This document shows positions 11,617-23,282 of a stretch of DNA of 64,000 bases, in pieces (position 1 is the first letter of the stretch; every line of letters begins with the position of its first letter). The notes below the pieces were generated by a model. That model had not been told where the DNA came from, ran no database searches, and saw only the letters and a program-made list of their open reading frames with translations. The DNA comes from Blepharisma japonicum. Lineage: Eukaryota; Ciliophora; Heterotrichea; Heterotrichida; Blepharismidae. The stretch is taken from the NCBI GenBank assembly GCA_949751835.1, contig CATKHK010000056.1, forward strand, positions 248,001-312,000, in the 5' to 3' direction. The translations under genes were made by a program, and so were the position numbers.

Positions 11617-14600
11617 ATGGCGCAAAGTATTTTAGGTTTAGTAAAAGATCTTGAAGAAATATTTATTGGACCAAAAGTAAATAGGAAAAAAATAAACACA
11701 AGGATTTTTGACTTACTTTTACAGTAAGAAATATTTAGAAATTATCATACACCAGAATCAGGAGAAAAATGATTAATTTCTAAAGTGGGAAATATCACTT
11801 ATAATTTGAGAAGCAAAAAACAATATGATAAAGCAGCGAGCCTAGAACTTCTCATAGAAGCTTTTCTTGCCAAAAAAAAGTACCCACAGCAAGATTTTAT
11901 TGTCACAAAATTTGATGAGCATTTTAGCATTCTTAATTTGTTATTTATTTTAGAAGACGCTGCAAATGGAGGAAATCTAACAGAAATTTCTTGAAAAAGC
12001 TTAGATCTTTTGCATAAAAAAACAAGCAGTTTAAAATTGCAAGCCCCAAAAGATATTTTTGAGTTTGGAACTCCAAAAGTATTTAATTTTTCTGATTCTA
12101 AGAAGCCAGGGTTAAATCTTTTTTCGCTCGATAAAGGTGCGCTGACTCCAGCAGATAAAAATATGCACAGCACAAGATTTGAGAAAATTGATCCAAAATA
12201 TTCAGTATTTGATTTTGATGCCATGAATCTTTGTGAACTTGGTAGCTATCATACTCTGATTACTGTAGATGATAATAAATGATTTGTCGAAGAACAAAAC
12301 CAAAAAGATGTGCTAGGAGCTTTCCAGCAAATACAATCAGAAAAGCCTGAAAATCCTTTCGGGATCAATTTAAAGCTCCCTCCACTTCCTCCACAAAACC
12401 TTTCTGATAACAAATTTCCGTTTCCAGCCTCAGTAAAACTCCAAGAAAGCAAAGAAATAATCAAGAAAAAAATATCCAGCAAAATAAACCAATGAGATAT
12501 GGTAATCGAAGAGCTGAATTCTAATGAAAATAATTTTAAATACAGTTTGGACATCCCAGACACCCGAAAAATGTGGGAAAAAACAGAAACTTATAAAATT
12601 TCCCAAGCTCTTATTTCGCTAACCACAAAGAAATCTGACAAAGATTTCATTAAATCTACTGATGAAATATTTGACTACCAAGGAGAATTAATAAGTGAAG
12701 AAAAACTTGTGATTGGCTTAAAATATTTATTATTAGGAATACCTAATGGGCTATTTGAAATGGGCTCAGAATTTTCATTAAAAACTCCTTTTAGACTGGA
12801 CTGTTTAAATCATAAGCTTACTTATAATTCTATAGAGTGCTTAGTAAGATCAGGAAAACAATGAATAAATTTAGTTAACTTTGTAGAAGCTTTAAAAAGA
12901 AAAAATGAATTAATGAGCCCTGCAGTAGCTTCTGCAATAGAAAAATTTTTACTTTTCTATCAAAGCTTTATTTCCAATATTCCTGATACCAAAACAATGA
13001 TCCAATTAATTACTGAAACAAATAGCTTGAGGGAGCAGCTGGATTCTCTGAATATTTTGTGCTTGAATCGAGAATTCCCAAGAGGTGGACAACTAATTGA
13101 TTATTTATACGAAGTTACCTGGGCAAATGAAGGAGACTTTGAAAATTCCCAGCTTTTAAAAATGATTTTTAAAGATGTTTCAAAACCTTTCTTCGAAATT
13201 TTGACTAAATTTGTATTTTTTGGAGAAATTGAAGACAACTATAATGAATTTATTATCCAAATAAATAAAGCTTATTCTAACAAGCCAGAATTTTCTGTAG
13301 AAAAATATCATAACAGATTTTCCGCCCAAGAAAATATTTTATTAAAAGAAGCTATAGAAGACATGAAAAATATTGGAAAAAATTTATCAGTTTTAAAGCT
13401 CCTTATAGATGACTGCTTTAGCTATTACCATATCTGTGCAACTGGATTAGTTTCTTCTCTTGACGAATCTGATATAAAAACTCCTAATTTCAAGCTAAGT
13501 TTCAGCCCAGAAAAAATTAAGTCTCTTGAAGATTTATTTTTAGCATTCCAAGGCCAACAAACAAAAGCTTTATTAGAATTAGAAAGGAAATTGCTATTAG
13601 AAGAAGAGCGTAAAAAAGAAGCCCGGCTTAAAGAAAAATTAGATAAACTTAAAGACAGAAAAAATGTAGCAAGCATCGCATATCAGCAGGAAGAAGACAA
13701 AAAAGAAGCCAAAAAGCGAAAACAATGAAATTATTTTCAGTCACTTAATAGCCAAATTAATGAAAACCGTAATTTAAAGAGAATTGAAAAAGAAATGGAA
13801 GCTCAAAAGGAAAAAGAAAGGCAAGAGAAATTAAAAGAAGAACAAAAAGAACTGATTGAAAAAGGAAAACAATTTTTGATTGAGCAGCATAAAAAAATGC
13901 TTGAGGAAATGTACTCAAAATATGGGCTAAATGAATGGAAAACAAAAAGGTTTGCATTGGTACAAAAAAGAAATGAATTTTTGGTGAAAGAAGAGGAAAA
14001 ATGGAAAATTGAGCTTGTGGATAAGATGGAAATTGTTGAAGAAAATGGAGAAATTAGAGAAGGAAATATAGAAATGGGAAAGCAAAATGAGGAATTAAAA
14101 ATGGATATTGAACCAATAGAAAATGCTAATAATCAAGAAGAAATATCATTTTTCCCTAAAAGGGTTCTTCAGCCCCCAGGCGGATTTTCTTCTATGAAAG
14201 ATATATTTAACTATCACCTTGTCCCAGACAAAGCTAAAAAGGTCGAAAATATCGATCAGCCTCGTATTGGCTATCGTGAAGATCTAGAAAAATTTGAAAT
14301 TTGTGCATCTCTTCTATTTGAAGAAATAATTAAAAAAGTTTTCAGAAAAATCGCCCCTCGCAAAAAATGGGCGATTTTACCCCGTAATGAAACCTCTGAT
14401 ATTTTCAAAGACATTCTAGGAGATCTCCCAGATGACTCCTCACGTTCTTATCCTTTATCTCTTATCATAAATAAACTGATAATTCAGCCTATAAAACTTC
14501 AGTCAGAATTCATAAATAAAGCTACTTTACACTTGATTTTAAGAAAATTGAAATTAATGGACCATTTAAAAGCTTTAAAAAGATATGCTTTATTAGAAGC

Positions 14601-15450
14601 TGGAGACTCTATAGATCAGTTTTTAAGGTCATTATTTACTGATGAGTATAGAGGGAATACTTCATCAATATGAGAAAATTCATTAAAAATGTCTTCATGT
14701 AAAGATGACCCATTAGCTGAAAGGTTTAAAATTATTGATAATAAAGATGGGTGGCTTGGAATGGGGTATCGAAATGTGGATGATTTAGACTATTTATCGA
14801 TTAAATACAATGTGGATGGGATTTTGCAACTAATTGTTAATGAGGAATCTATTAAAAGCTATTCGTTGGTATTTATCACACTTTTAAGGGTAAAATACAT
14901 TACTATGATATTAAGCGATTTCAAATTTTTCTTTCATACAGCATCAACAGAAATATCAGGAAGGTTAAAGGTTCATTTGCGCCGTCTCCAGCTACTTCGC
15001 CAAAAAATGCAGCATTTTTTAGATATTTTTCAAGGGTATATTGCTTCAGAAGTGCATGGGACTGTTTGGAAATTTTTAAAATCTTCAATACAAAAGTGTA
15101 AAAATTTGGATGAGTTAATAGACATACACAAACAATATTTAGAACGCGTCTTATTGAAATGCTTTTTAGATCTAAAAGGAAACGTAGTAATGGAACAGTT
15201 GAGGATTATTTTCGGCTTAGTCATGAGGTTTCAAGGAATAATGAAACAAATTGACAGCGAAACTGGAATTGATGAAGAAGTCATTCAGAAATTAAAATCA
15301 GTTGAACAAGATTTCAATAGAATTCACAGGTTTTTATACAAAATGACCAAAACAATTTCAAGCAAGGGGAACTACCCAGAGCTGTTTTTAAGACTAGATT
15401 TCAATGGGTATATGGAGCAGCAGTTAGAAAAAGACTTGGCAAGATATTAA
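11617..15450 (+). CDS. Gamma-tubulin complex component, GCP5/GCP6-like
   Basis: 1272 aa after removing a 15-nt intron (11724-11738) and reading several TGA codons as Trp. The frame is constant from the ATG at 11617 to the TAA at 15448. The N-terminal half has a GRIP1-like region, including YNSIECLVRSGKQWINLVNF and helices around VASAIEKFLLFYQSFI. A long charged coiled-coil insert (about residues 645-800, rich in E/K/R) separates it from a C-terminal GRIP2 domain (about 880-1270). GRIP2 has the typical YNVDGILQLIVNEESIKSYSLVF strand/helix region and the helix with LRRLQLLRQKMQHFL. The large size and central insert favour GCP6, while some GRIP2 residues resemble GCP5. It should act in the gamma-tubulin ring complex at basal bodies or other microtubule-organising sites. 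The next gene starts 26 bp downstream. Confidence 0.88.
11724..11738 (+). other. 15-nt spliceosomal intron in the GCP gene
   Basis: GTAAGAAATATTTAG. Retaining it creates an in-frame TAA; removing it joins ...LLQ to NYHTPESGEKW in a continuous frame. Confidence 0.92.
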
Positions 15451-15476
15451 TTATATTAATTCATAATTTTAAAAAT

Positions 15477-17879
15477 ATGCTCAGAGGTAGAAGTGGAGAA
15501 AAATCAGACTCAAAAAATAGGCTGGGGAATGCAGCTCAGCAGATTCTTACTAATAGCACAAATTTAAGAGAAAATTCTTCTTCAGAAGGATATAGAAGGC
15601 AGCCAGATCTACAGTTGAGAATTGAAGAGCTTATTTATGATAATCAGCAAAAAGATATTACTATTGCAGCACTTCAAAGGAATTATGAAGGAATCAGCAG
15701 AGTTTTTAAAGAAGAAAAAGGAAAGGCAGGGGAATGGTCCGAAAAAATTGGAAATTTAGAAAAAGAAAATAATGCATTGAAAACAAGGATCCAAACTTTT
15801 GAAAGCCAGAAGCAAAAAATTACGCAGGAGCTTGAAAAAACTCAAGAAGAGCTGGCTAAGGTTTTGAAATTTTATGAAGAATCAAAAGGATTCAAAGCCG
15901 AAAATTCAGGGCTTAAACTGCTGTTAGAAAAAAGGGTAAAAATTATTTAGAAAAAGGAATTTGATGAAAGCAATTATAAGCTGGAAATACTAAAAAATGA
16001 AAATGAAGTCTTAAGGAAAACTAAAGCAGAAATTGAGACAAATTTTAAAAAAATTAAAACAGATTTTGATACAGTAAATAGAGATAAAGAAATCTTAGCT
16101 GATGACTCAAGAGTACTTAAAGAACAAGTAGAAAGATTAAGCTCTGAAACTTTTGAAAAAGAAAACCTACTGCAAAAGTTTAGATTTGAAATTACAAATT
16201 TAAACGAAAAAGACCAAGCAAACAGCCAAACCATTGCAAATCTTAGAAAAGAGCTCAGTGATGAAAAGGCTGAATTATCGTCGACAAGAAACAAAATGAG
16301 AGAATTATATCAACATTTCCAAGAACTTAAAAAGCAGCATGACTCTAAAGAAACTTTGCTAAAAGCTACATTTAATTCTGAAATAGATTTAAATACAAAG
16401 ATGAATTCTCTGCAAGAAATTCTAGCTGAAAAAGAGACAGAAATAGAAAAATTGAAAAATGACAGAGAAAATCTTTCTTCAAGTTTAGCTGAGAGTGATA
16501 TTAAAATAAATAATACAGAAAAAAACTTAGAAATTACAAAAAATCTACTAAATGCTGCAATTAGTGCCTCTGAGCTGAAAGAAAAAGAGCTGAAAAACGA
16601 AATAAAAAACTTAGCTGAAAGTTTAGAAGAACTCAAAAATAAAAGCTATGCTTTAGAAAAAGAACTAAATTTAACAAGAAATGATAAAGAAATAAGAGAA
16701 AGGAGCCTCACTAGTGATGCTAAAAAGGCAGAGCAGCTTTTGAAGGATGAACTAATAGTGAAATCTCAAGAAATCAGCAAGCTTACTAAAGAATCAGCAA
16801 ACTTTAAACAAATCATTGAAGGGTTGTCTAAAGAAAACAGTCTTTTATCCTCGTCGAAAAAATCTTTGGAAGCTTCAATTTCAAAACTACAAGAAGATTT
16901 AAATTTAATTGACATCCAAAGGTCTCAGTATCAAAATTTATTATCAAACCAATCTCAATACACCAAAGATATTGAATCCCAGCTTATTGAAAAATCTAAA
17001 CAAGCTGTAGAATTAGATGAAAAACGTAAACTGGCAATTTCTTTACAAGAAGAACTAGATACCATTATGGATCTCAATAGAAAGTTAAATACAGAAAACA
17101 ACCAATTTAAAATGGAAGTAGACCTCACTCAAAAAGAAATACAAAAACAAAACTCTAGGGTGGAAAACCTCTGCAGTGAAGTAGAAACGCTTCAGCAAGA
17201 AATAAAAAATTACAAAAAGCAGGTTTCTGGGCTAGAAGTTTCAAATTTTAATCTTCAAGAGCTTGTTTCCAAAGCTGAAAAAAGCTTAGCAAATAACGAC
17301 AAGTCAATATCACAAATCCAAATACTCCAATCCCAACTATTATCAGTCACATCTGAAAAAGATTCAATAAACAAAGCCAAAGCTATATTAGAAACTGAGC
17401 TTCTTCAAAGGGTCTCAGAAATCAGCAGATTAAAAAAGCAGATTTCAGAGGAGCAAAACAACGCGAAAAGTACTGGAGAAAGCAATATATCTCTCTTACA
17501 AAGAATAGAGCAGCTCCGATCCGAACTAGAAAAATACAGACCTTCTGAATTAGACACACAAAGGGCAATAAAATCATTGCAGGAAAGAGAAAGGCAGCTA
17601 GGAAAAGGACTAGAGAGAATGGAGCATGCTTTACACTCAATGGAAACCAATTTAAGCTGCCATTCTTGCTTTAATTTATTGGAAGATGCATTAATGTGTC
17701 TTCCATGTGGGCATGTAAGCTGTGGTAAATGCAAGCCGACAGATGAAGAAGATTGTCCTCAATGTCAAGGATTGATTAGTAGGACTATTGCTGTGCCTTC
17801 ATTTAACGAAATTGCAGGGAAACTTATATATGAAAAGCAAGCATTGGAAGATATGAAAAATTTATTATCTGTAAGCTAA
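15477..17879 (+). CDS. Long coiled-coil protein with C-terminal RING finger
   Basis: 795 aa after removing a 15-nt intron (15936-15950). Residues about 50-715 are almost continuous heptad-like coiled coil rich in E, K, L, S and Q. The C-terminus carries a compact C3HC4-type RING at about 720-772: CHSC, CLPCGHVSCGKC, CPQC. The pattern is that of E3 ubiquitin ligases in which a coiled coil positions a terminal RING, as in BRE1-type proteins, but no specific orthology can be claimed. It is probably a scaffold or ubiquitin ligase of the cytoplasm or cytoskeleton. It follows the GCP gene by 26 bp and converges with the downstream gene, leaving only 18 bp between stops. Confidence 0.88.
15936..15950 (+). 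other. 15-nt spliceosomal intron in the coiled-coil RING gene
   Basis: GTAAAAATTATTTAG. It contains an in-frame TAG if kept. It is phase 0: removal joins ...LLEKR to KKEFDESNYKLE. Confidence 0.92.
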
Positions 17880-17897
17880 AATATTAGTAAAAATTAG

Positions 17898-18155
17898 TTA
17901 TAATAATACACAACATCTAGTTCTCTTGGGTTTTACACTAATTTTTTCATTATCTTTTATTCCAGCTTGAATGACAGTGAGGCTTTCTCGCAATGGGTGC
18001 TCTCCAAGGTAAAGAACTAATCCTGTAGGATCTAATGTATTGTAGCGAGTTGTTAGTAAAGATAATAAGTGCTCAACTTCGTTATTTGGCCCAATCTCAA
18101 TTGTGCATGGAGGAAAGTCAAGTGTGTCTGCTCCTGGTTCTAATGTGACCTTCAT
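17898..18155 (-). CDS. Small ubiquitin-like protein with CaaX end (UBL3/MUB-like architecture)
   Basis: 85 aa with a beta-grasp-like pattern: an initial strand MKVTLEPG, a central helix EVEHLLSLLTTRYN, then GLVLYLGEHPL and a final strand KISVKP. It ends in CCVLL. CVLL is a CaaX box expected to be geranylgeranylated, and the preceding Cys could be palmitoylated. Animal UBL3 and plant MUB proteins have the same arrangement, a ubiquitin fold ending in CC-x-x-L, and act as membrane anchors or E2-binding factors. There is no C-terminal Gly-Gly, so it should not be conjugated like ubiquitin. Its stop lies 18 bp from the stop of the convergent RING gene. The architecture is clear; orthology to UBL3/MUB is inference. 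Confidence 0.72.
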   Translation of the reverse strand: MKVTLEPGADTLDFPPCTIEIGPNNEVEHLLSLLTTRYNTLDPTGLVLYLGEHPLRESLTVIQAGIKDNEKISVKPKRTRCCVLL

Positions 18156-18278
18156 ATAGATATTTATATATTTTAATATGAAAATTTTAAAGCTTTAATC
18201 AGATAAGAATGCTTAAATCACAAAAGACTCTCTTTTAAATTTAATTAATTAAAACTTTTATTTAAAAAGCTTTAAAAG

Positions 18279-20084
18279 CTAAGAAAGTGGCTTTGGAAGA
18301 TAATCTATCTTCCTATATTTTTCAGCATTACCTGTATTTTCTCTTTCCACCCTAAGAATTGTCCAAAGAGTCCTTCTAAATAACTCTACAACCAAAATAA
18401 ATGTGTATAGAATTTCGGGGTTCACATAAGCATTATTAAAAGCATCATATGGCACTAATGTTAATGTTCAATTGAATCTCAAGAAAAAATTAATCACCAT
18501 AATCTTATAATAATAATTCCTTGGAAAACTGATTTTTCCTCTTAAAAAAGGCCCATTATTTGAATTTCTTAATAATCCTCAGTCTGCGTACATATCTAAA
18601 AATGCATGATATGTCGTCATTATTGTGAACACTGAGAGCCACTCTGACGTATAAGGTGCTTCATACAGCTTGAAATATGACATCACTACAAGTAAAATTG
18701 GTAAAAAATACCTTGTTATATTTATTAACTGTAGCCTATATAAAGATGGTTTTCTTATCATAGAGTTCAAATTTTGCATAAATCTCAAAAATAAAGGAAA
18801 TGCTGGCAAAAATACTACAAAAAAATTTGTATAAGACTCTGGACTTAAGTCATTCAGTGTTGATGGGAGAATTTGCGTAAAAAAGCAAAATGATAAATAT
18901 AAGTCTCTTAAAGGGATTGCAAAAGACGTTAGCCAGCTGCCAAGCATATAATTTTTAAAATGCACATAACTGAGAGGCGATATCAATAATTCAAAAAATA
19001 CCTTTAAAAATGCAAATCGGGAAGATCGATAACATTTATTGAAAGGACATAATCACAAAATTAAATAAAAAACAAAAAGACCTATGCATAGTAATACATG
19101 ATTATTTGAGAAAGCTAGATATAGCTTATCACCAATATTCAATAAAAAACAAACAATTCAAACAGCGTTTAAAAACATAGAATACGATACAAGTTTTATA
19201 CTGGATATTTTATTTGAAGGATCTATTTCAAAAATATAGACTCAGTTGATAGAGTAGGTTTCTAAAGTGTATATGATATAGGCTATTGATAATAAAGTAA
19301 GATTTACTGCTAAAGTCAGCCTAAATATTGGATAAGAAGGACATAATGTTATATTCCCAAATCTGAATGTTATATAAAATATCACAATCAAGCAAGTCAC
19401 TACAATTCCTAAACAAAAAAAAATGCCTGCTATATCTTTTGTTCTGTACTGCTTTGAGCCTCTAGTCAATAGCATCTTGGCTTGTTCCACATTTCCATCA
19501 AGGCATTCTTTTGCAACTTTATTATATAATTTTAGCCTTAGTCCTCCTATTTCGTTTTCTCATTGTCTAAATGCCTGATGCTCCAGCTCATTCCTCAAGT
19601 CAATTGAATTTTCGAGTTTTTCCAACAGTCTTAAGCATGCCATATAATTAATTTCGCAAAAAGCTTCAAGTCATCACATCTGTTTATGGACATCAGAAAA
19701 TGCCCTTTTCATGCTCGTTGCTCTATTTTGTGCATCATCCCTTTCATCTAAAGCTAAAAGTCTTTTAGCTTCCTCTTGGTCTATTGTCGAATTTATTCTT
19801 GATAAACTTTTGAAATAGCTGAAAATTGTTTTGCGTTCATCATAAATTTGCATTTTCTTTTCTTCATAAAATGCATTTAGTCTGTTTATTTGAGTTTTAA
19901 ATTCTGCCCTAAATTTCTTTTCAAGGCTTCTATGATCGAGTAAAGGATCAGATAGAGCATTTTCAGAGGAAATGGAGTCAGAGCGCCTAATTCTATAGAT
20001 TAGTTTAGTAAGCTTTCGGTATTCAATGTAATAGGCTGATCATTCAGGAATTTTATAATACTCTAATTGCCTTGAAAATTTCAT
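18279..20084 (-). CDS. SPX-EXS domain protein, XPR1/PHO1/SYG1-like phosphate exporter
   Basis: 601 aa in one frame when TGA is Trp. The N-terminal SPX domain starts MKFSRQLEYYKIPEWSAYYI, with the basic helix region around IEYRKLTKLIYRIRR and later KKFRAEFKTQINRLNAFYEEK; SPX domains sense inositol pyrophosphates. Then come several hydrophobic helices, including GIFFCLGIVVTCLIVIFYI, and a C-terminal EXS domain with the pattern RDLYLSFCF, RFMQNLNSM and SLYRLQLINITRYFLP, ending near WTILRVERENTGNAEKYRKI. The family exports inorganic phosphate across the plasma or organelle membrane. Start choice: the ATG at 20082-20084 is the first residue of a canonical SPX start. No intron was found. Confidence 0.93.
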
Positions 20085-20865
20085 ATATATTTATTATAAA
20101 AAGAGCGGAAAATGACCTGTAAAATGGAGAAAAGGGTTAGGTATGATTTTAGGGAGGGTTTAATAAAAAAAATTTGATATATAATATGATTGAGAGAAAA
20201 ATTGATTTAATTAGTAAACAAGTTTGGCTCCTTTAAAACTTGGACCATTTTTAATAACTTTGGACTACTGAAAAAATTACTGGTTTTTGAAACCTACTAG
20301 GTTTGATAAAATATGTCCATAGAAGTACAGTGAAAAGCAATGAAATCAAAATTAGTAAGTATTTGAAGACTATATTTAATTATTAATTTTAAAGTACCAG
20401 AAAATGTGCGTTTCCCTAATATTATAATACACGCTGGAGTATTATCAATAGCATGCAAGCTTTTGTTGATAGTCTAGAAAGTGTTTAACTAAATTGAGTT
20501 GGCACTTAATTAGAGTCTGCATCAAAGGCTTAAATCTCACTTTTAACACTATTCTCTTATTGCGAGCTACAAAAAATAACTTTTTTTGAATTTAACATAA
20601 TAAAAGATTATATTCTTAGTAACCTATCGGCAAAGGAAATCTGACTAATAGTGTGTAATATTGCGCTCTTAAAGTTTATTATTATTATTTGGCGAGACTT
20701 AAGGCTGTAACAGGTTCTCAAATTCTATTCAAACTGGCAAAGGCAGCTCGAACAAATACCCTATTTTGTATAATTAATTAAACTAAAAGACATAGTATTG
20801 TTATTTTCTTTGAAAAGAGAGTAGCTTTCTGCAAACCATCATTACTTATGAATGTAAAAATTAAT
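20085..20865. other. Intergenic region with no recognised feature
   Basis: About 780 bp between two minus-strand genes. A short stretch near 20690-20765 weakly resembles a tRNA B box but does not fold as a tRNA. I see no gene. Confidence 0.45.
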
Positions 20866-22722
20866 TTAAATATTAGACCTTGCCTCAATCTTTCTCTTCA
20901 TTTTTAGTATTTCATCATCTTTTTTTGATATTTCACGCTTATAGAACGAACTGTCTTGTTTGATTTTTTCACTCAAAAGATTATTCTCATCCTCATAATA
21001 TTTAACTTCTAGCTCTAAATTTTTTATAGCTTTCCTTGCATTTTCCAATTCTTCACTAAGGTTTCCACTACTCCTAAATATCTCAGTCTCTTCTTTTTCT
21101 TTTTTTAATTCTTCTATAACATTTTCTTGAGATTTTACTTTATTTTTCAGTTCATTTATTTCATTTTCTAATTTTTTGCTAGCTTTTGAGCTCCTGTCTA
21201 CTAAATCTTCAAATTCTTTTCTTAGTTTTTGTTTTATTGTAGATTTTAAAGCATCTATTTTATCTTCATATGTGTAGCTTATTTTTTTCATTTCTTGTAG
21301 ATGGTTTTCTTTCATTTTTGCGGTGTTATATTCATATTCTTTTTCCTTGGATAAAAACCTTTGGATTTCTATATCCCTTATTCTCAGTTGCTTTACTTGC
21401 TCTTCCAACAATAATTTCAAGCTTACATTTTCTTCTAAATTCACAACTTGTGTATTAAGCTCTTTTTTGAGACCATCAATTTCTTTTTCTTTAATTTCTA
21501 GCTTTTCATATAATATTTTTTCATTCAGAGCCCTACTATTAAGCTCTTTTTGGAGACCATCAATTTCTTTTTCTTTAATTTCCAGCTTTTCATATAATAT
21601 TTTTTCATTCAATACTCTACTATTAAGCTCTTTTTTGAGACTTTCAATTTCTTTTTCTTTAATTTCTAGCTTTTCATATAATATTTTTTCGGTTTCACTG
21701 TAAGAGTCAATATGTTTTTGATAATTTTGCTGCTCATTTATCAATTTTTCATTTAATTCTTCAATAGTATTTTGCAAATTTTCAATTTCAGCTTCAAAGT
21801 TACTTGTGTCTTTTAGCACATTTTCGTACTCATATTCTTTTTCTTGATATTTTTTGATTATTTCTTTGAGATTTAAATTTTCATTTCGAGTTTTTTGGTA
21901 CTCAGCACTACTTAGTTCTACTCCTTGCTGAATTTCTTCAATTGTTTTCTTAAGCTCTTGCTTTAATTCATTTTCTCTTGCAATATACATCTTCTTTATT
22001 TTTTGTTCATAATTTTGGTATTTTTCTTTTATTTCTTTTTCTCTTTGTTGAAGCAATTCTTTTTCTTGCTCTTTGCTACTCTGGTAATCTTCTTGAGCTT
22101 TTTTTAAATTCTGTATTACAGTTTCAGCTATTTTTACCTGCGAAATCAATCTCTCACACTTAAATTCAGCATCTTCATATTTTTGACACCACTCTTCAGC
22201 TTCTTGTTTAGTCGAATCATTTTCCTCTTCAAACTTCTTAATTTTTGCCTCATATCCTTGCACAACCCCACTTTTCTCTATTAATGCTTCCACTTTTTCA
22301 TCTAATTGCTGTTTTAAGCTAATATTTTCTGTCTGCACCCTTTCCAGTTCACTTTGAATCTCTCCAATTTTTTGTGAGTTTTTCCCATCATTTCTCTTTA
22401 TATATCCAAGTTCCTGCTCCAAATTATTTTTTTGATTTAAAATTTTTTCGTTTTCTTCACTTAAAGAATTTGCACGAAAATTTAATTCTTTTAATTTTGT
22501 CTCTAGTGATTGGTTTTTTAGTTCAATTTCTTTACAATAGAGCTCGGCTTCTCTTCTTTGCTGTTTTTGATTTTCAATTTCGTCGTTTAAACTTTCGATT
22601 ATTTCTCTGCACCTTAAAAGTAGCTCATCTTTTGTATTGAGGCTTCTTTGTTCTTGTGAAGGGGAAGAGGATAAACTTGCCCTTGGAAATGATGGAGATG
22701 AAGAGGCAGAATTTTTTGACAT
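20866..22722 (-). CDS. Long coiled-coil protein with three tandem 28-aa repeats
   Basis: 618 aa. After a Ser-rich N-terminus (about 1-28) nearly the whole chain is coiled coil dominated by E, K, L, N and Q. Around residues 340-422 three near-identical 28-residue units follow one another; each contains EKILYEKLEIKEKEI and ends in KKELN or QKELN. No catalytic domain, signal peptide or membrane segment is visible. It is presumably a structural or cytoskeletal scaffold; general similarity to other coiled coils is not evidence of function. Several long plus-strand frames inside it are shadows. Confidence 0.85.
   Translation of the reverse strand: MSKNSASSSPSFPRASLSSSPSQEQRSLNTKDELLLRCREIIESLNDEIENQKQQRREAELYCKEIELKNQSLETKLKELNFRANSLSEENEKILNQKNNLEQELGYIKRNDGKNSQKIGEIQSELERVQTENISLKQQLDEKVEALIEKSGVVQGYEAKIKKFEEENDSTKQEAEEWCQKYEDAEFKCERLISQVKIAETVIQNLKKAQEDYQSSKEQEKELLQQREKEIKEKYQNYEQKIKKMYIARENELKQELKKTIEEIQQGVELSSAEYQKTRNENLNLKEIIKKYQEKEYEYENVLKDTSNFEAEIENLQNTIEELNEKLINEQQNYQKHIDSYSETEKILYEKLEIKEKEIESLKKELNSRVLNEKILYEKLEIKEKEIDGLQKELNSRALNEKILYEKLEIKEKEIDGLKKELNTQVVNLEENVSLKLLLEEQVKQLRIRDIEIQRFLSKEKEYEYNTAKMKENHLQEMKKISYTYEDKIDALKSTIKQKLRKEFEDLVDRSSKASKKLENEINELKNKVKSQENVIEELKKEKEETEIFRSSGNLSEELENARKAIKNLELEVKYYEDENNLLSEKIKQDSSFYKREISKKDDEILKMKRKIEARSNI
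21459..21704 (-). repeat. 84-bp tandem coding repeat (about 3 units)
   Basis: Three in-frame 84-bp units inside the coiled-coil gene, differing at only a few bases. 84 bp equals 28 residues, or four heptads, so copy-number changes keep both reading frame and heptad register. Confidence 0.85.
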
Positions 22723-23282
22723 TAAGGCTAATTATGATTTCTCTTTATGATTAAATAGCTTGGAGTTTCTATGAATAGTTTGTAATGAAAAGAATTTTTT
22801 TATATTAATTAAATTTATGACATAATATATTCCTATATATACAGTGTGAGCTGGCCCAGCATAACCAATTTCTTCTTGTGCAAAATGGTAAATGGCTTAT
22901 CATTGAATCATTTTACCAAAAAATCCGATTTTTTTTTTGGAAAATTTTCTTTGGCAACCGCTGCAGCTTTCAATTTTTCATTATATTATTAAATGTTCTG
23001 CAGAATTAACACCGATCAGAAATTTTTCTAATGATAAAAGATTTAAAATCTTATATTTTTAAAACGACTATCTTTGTATTCACTGAATTTCAATTCATAA
23101 CTCACAATGAAAAATTAAATCTCCCGAAAATAATAAATATGAATTTTTTCACATTATCGATATGAAATTGTTGAATAATTAAGAAATCAGCACTTTATTT
23201 TCGCTTTCAGTATCGCTGTTTTTTTATTGGCTTACAATGACCACTGGTTCGAAAGTTCTAAAATTCTAATAATTTTATACAT
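22723..23282. other. Intergenic region between divergent genes
   Basis: About 560 bp, AT-rich, presumably a bidirectional promoter region. Nothing further is recognised. Confidence 0.4.

Noticed and set aside
20690-20765. Possible tRNA (B-box-like GGTTCTCAAATTC)
   Set aside because: No matching A box, acceptor stem or anticodon arm could be drawn.
21270-21703. Long plus-strand open frames rich in Phe/Ser/Leu
   Set aside because: They are the antisense shadow of the coiled-coil gene's Glu/Lys-rich repeats.
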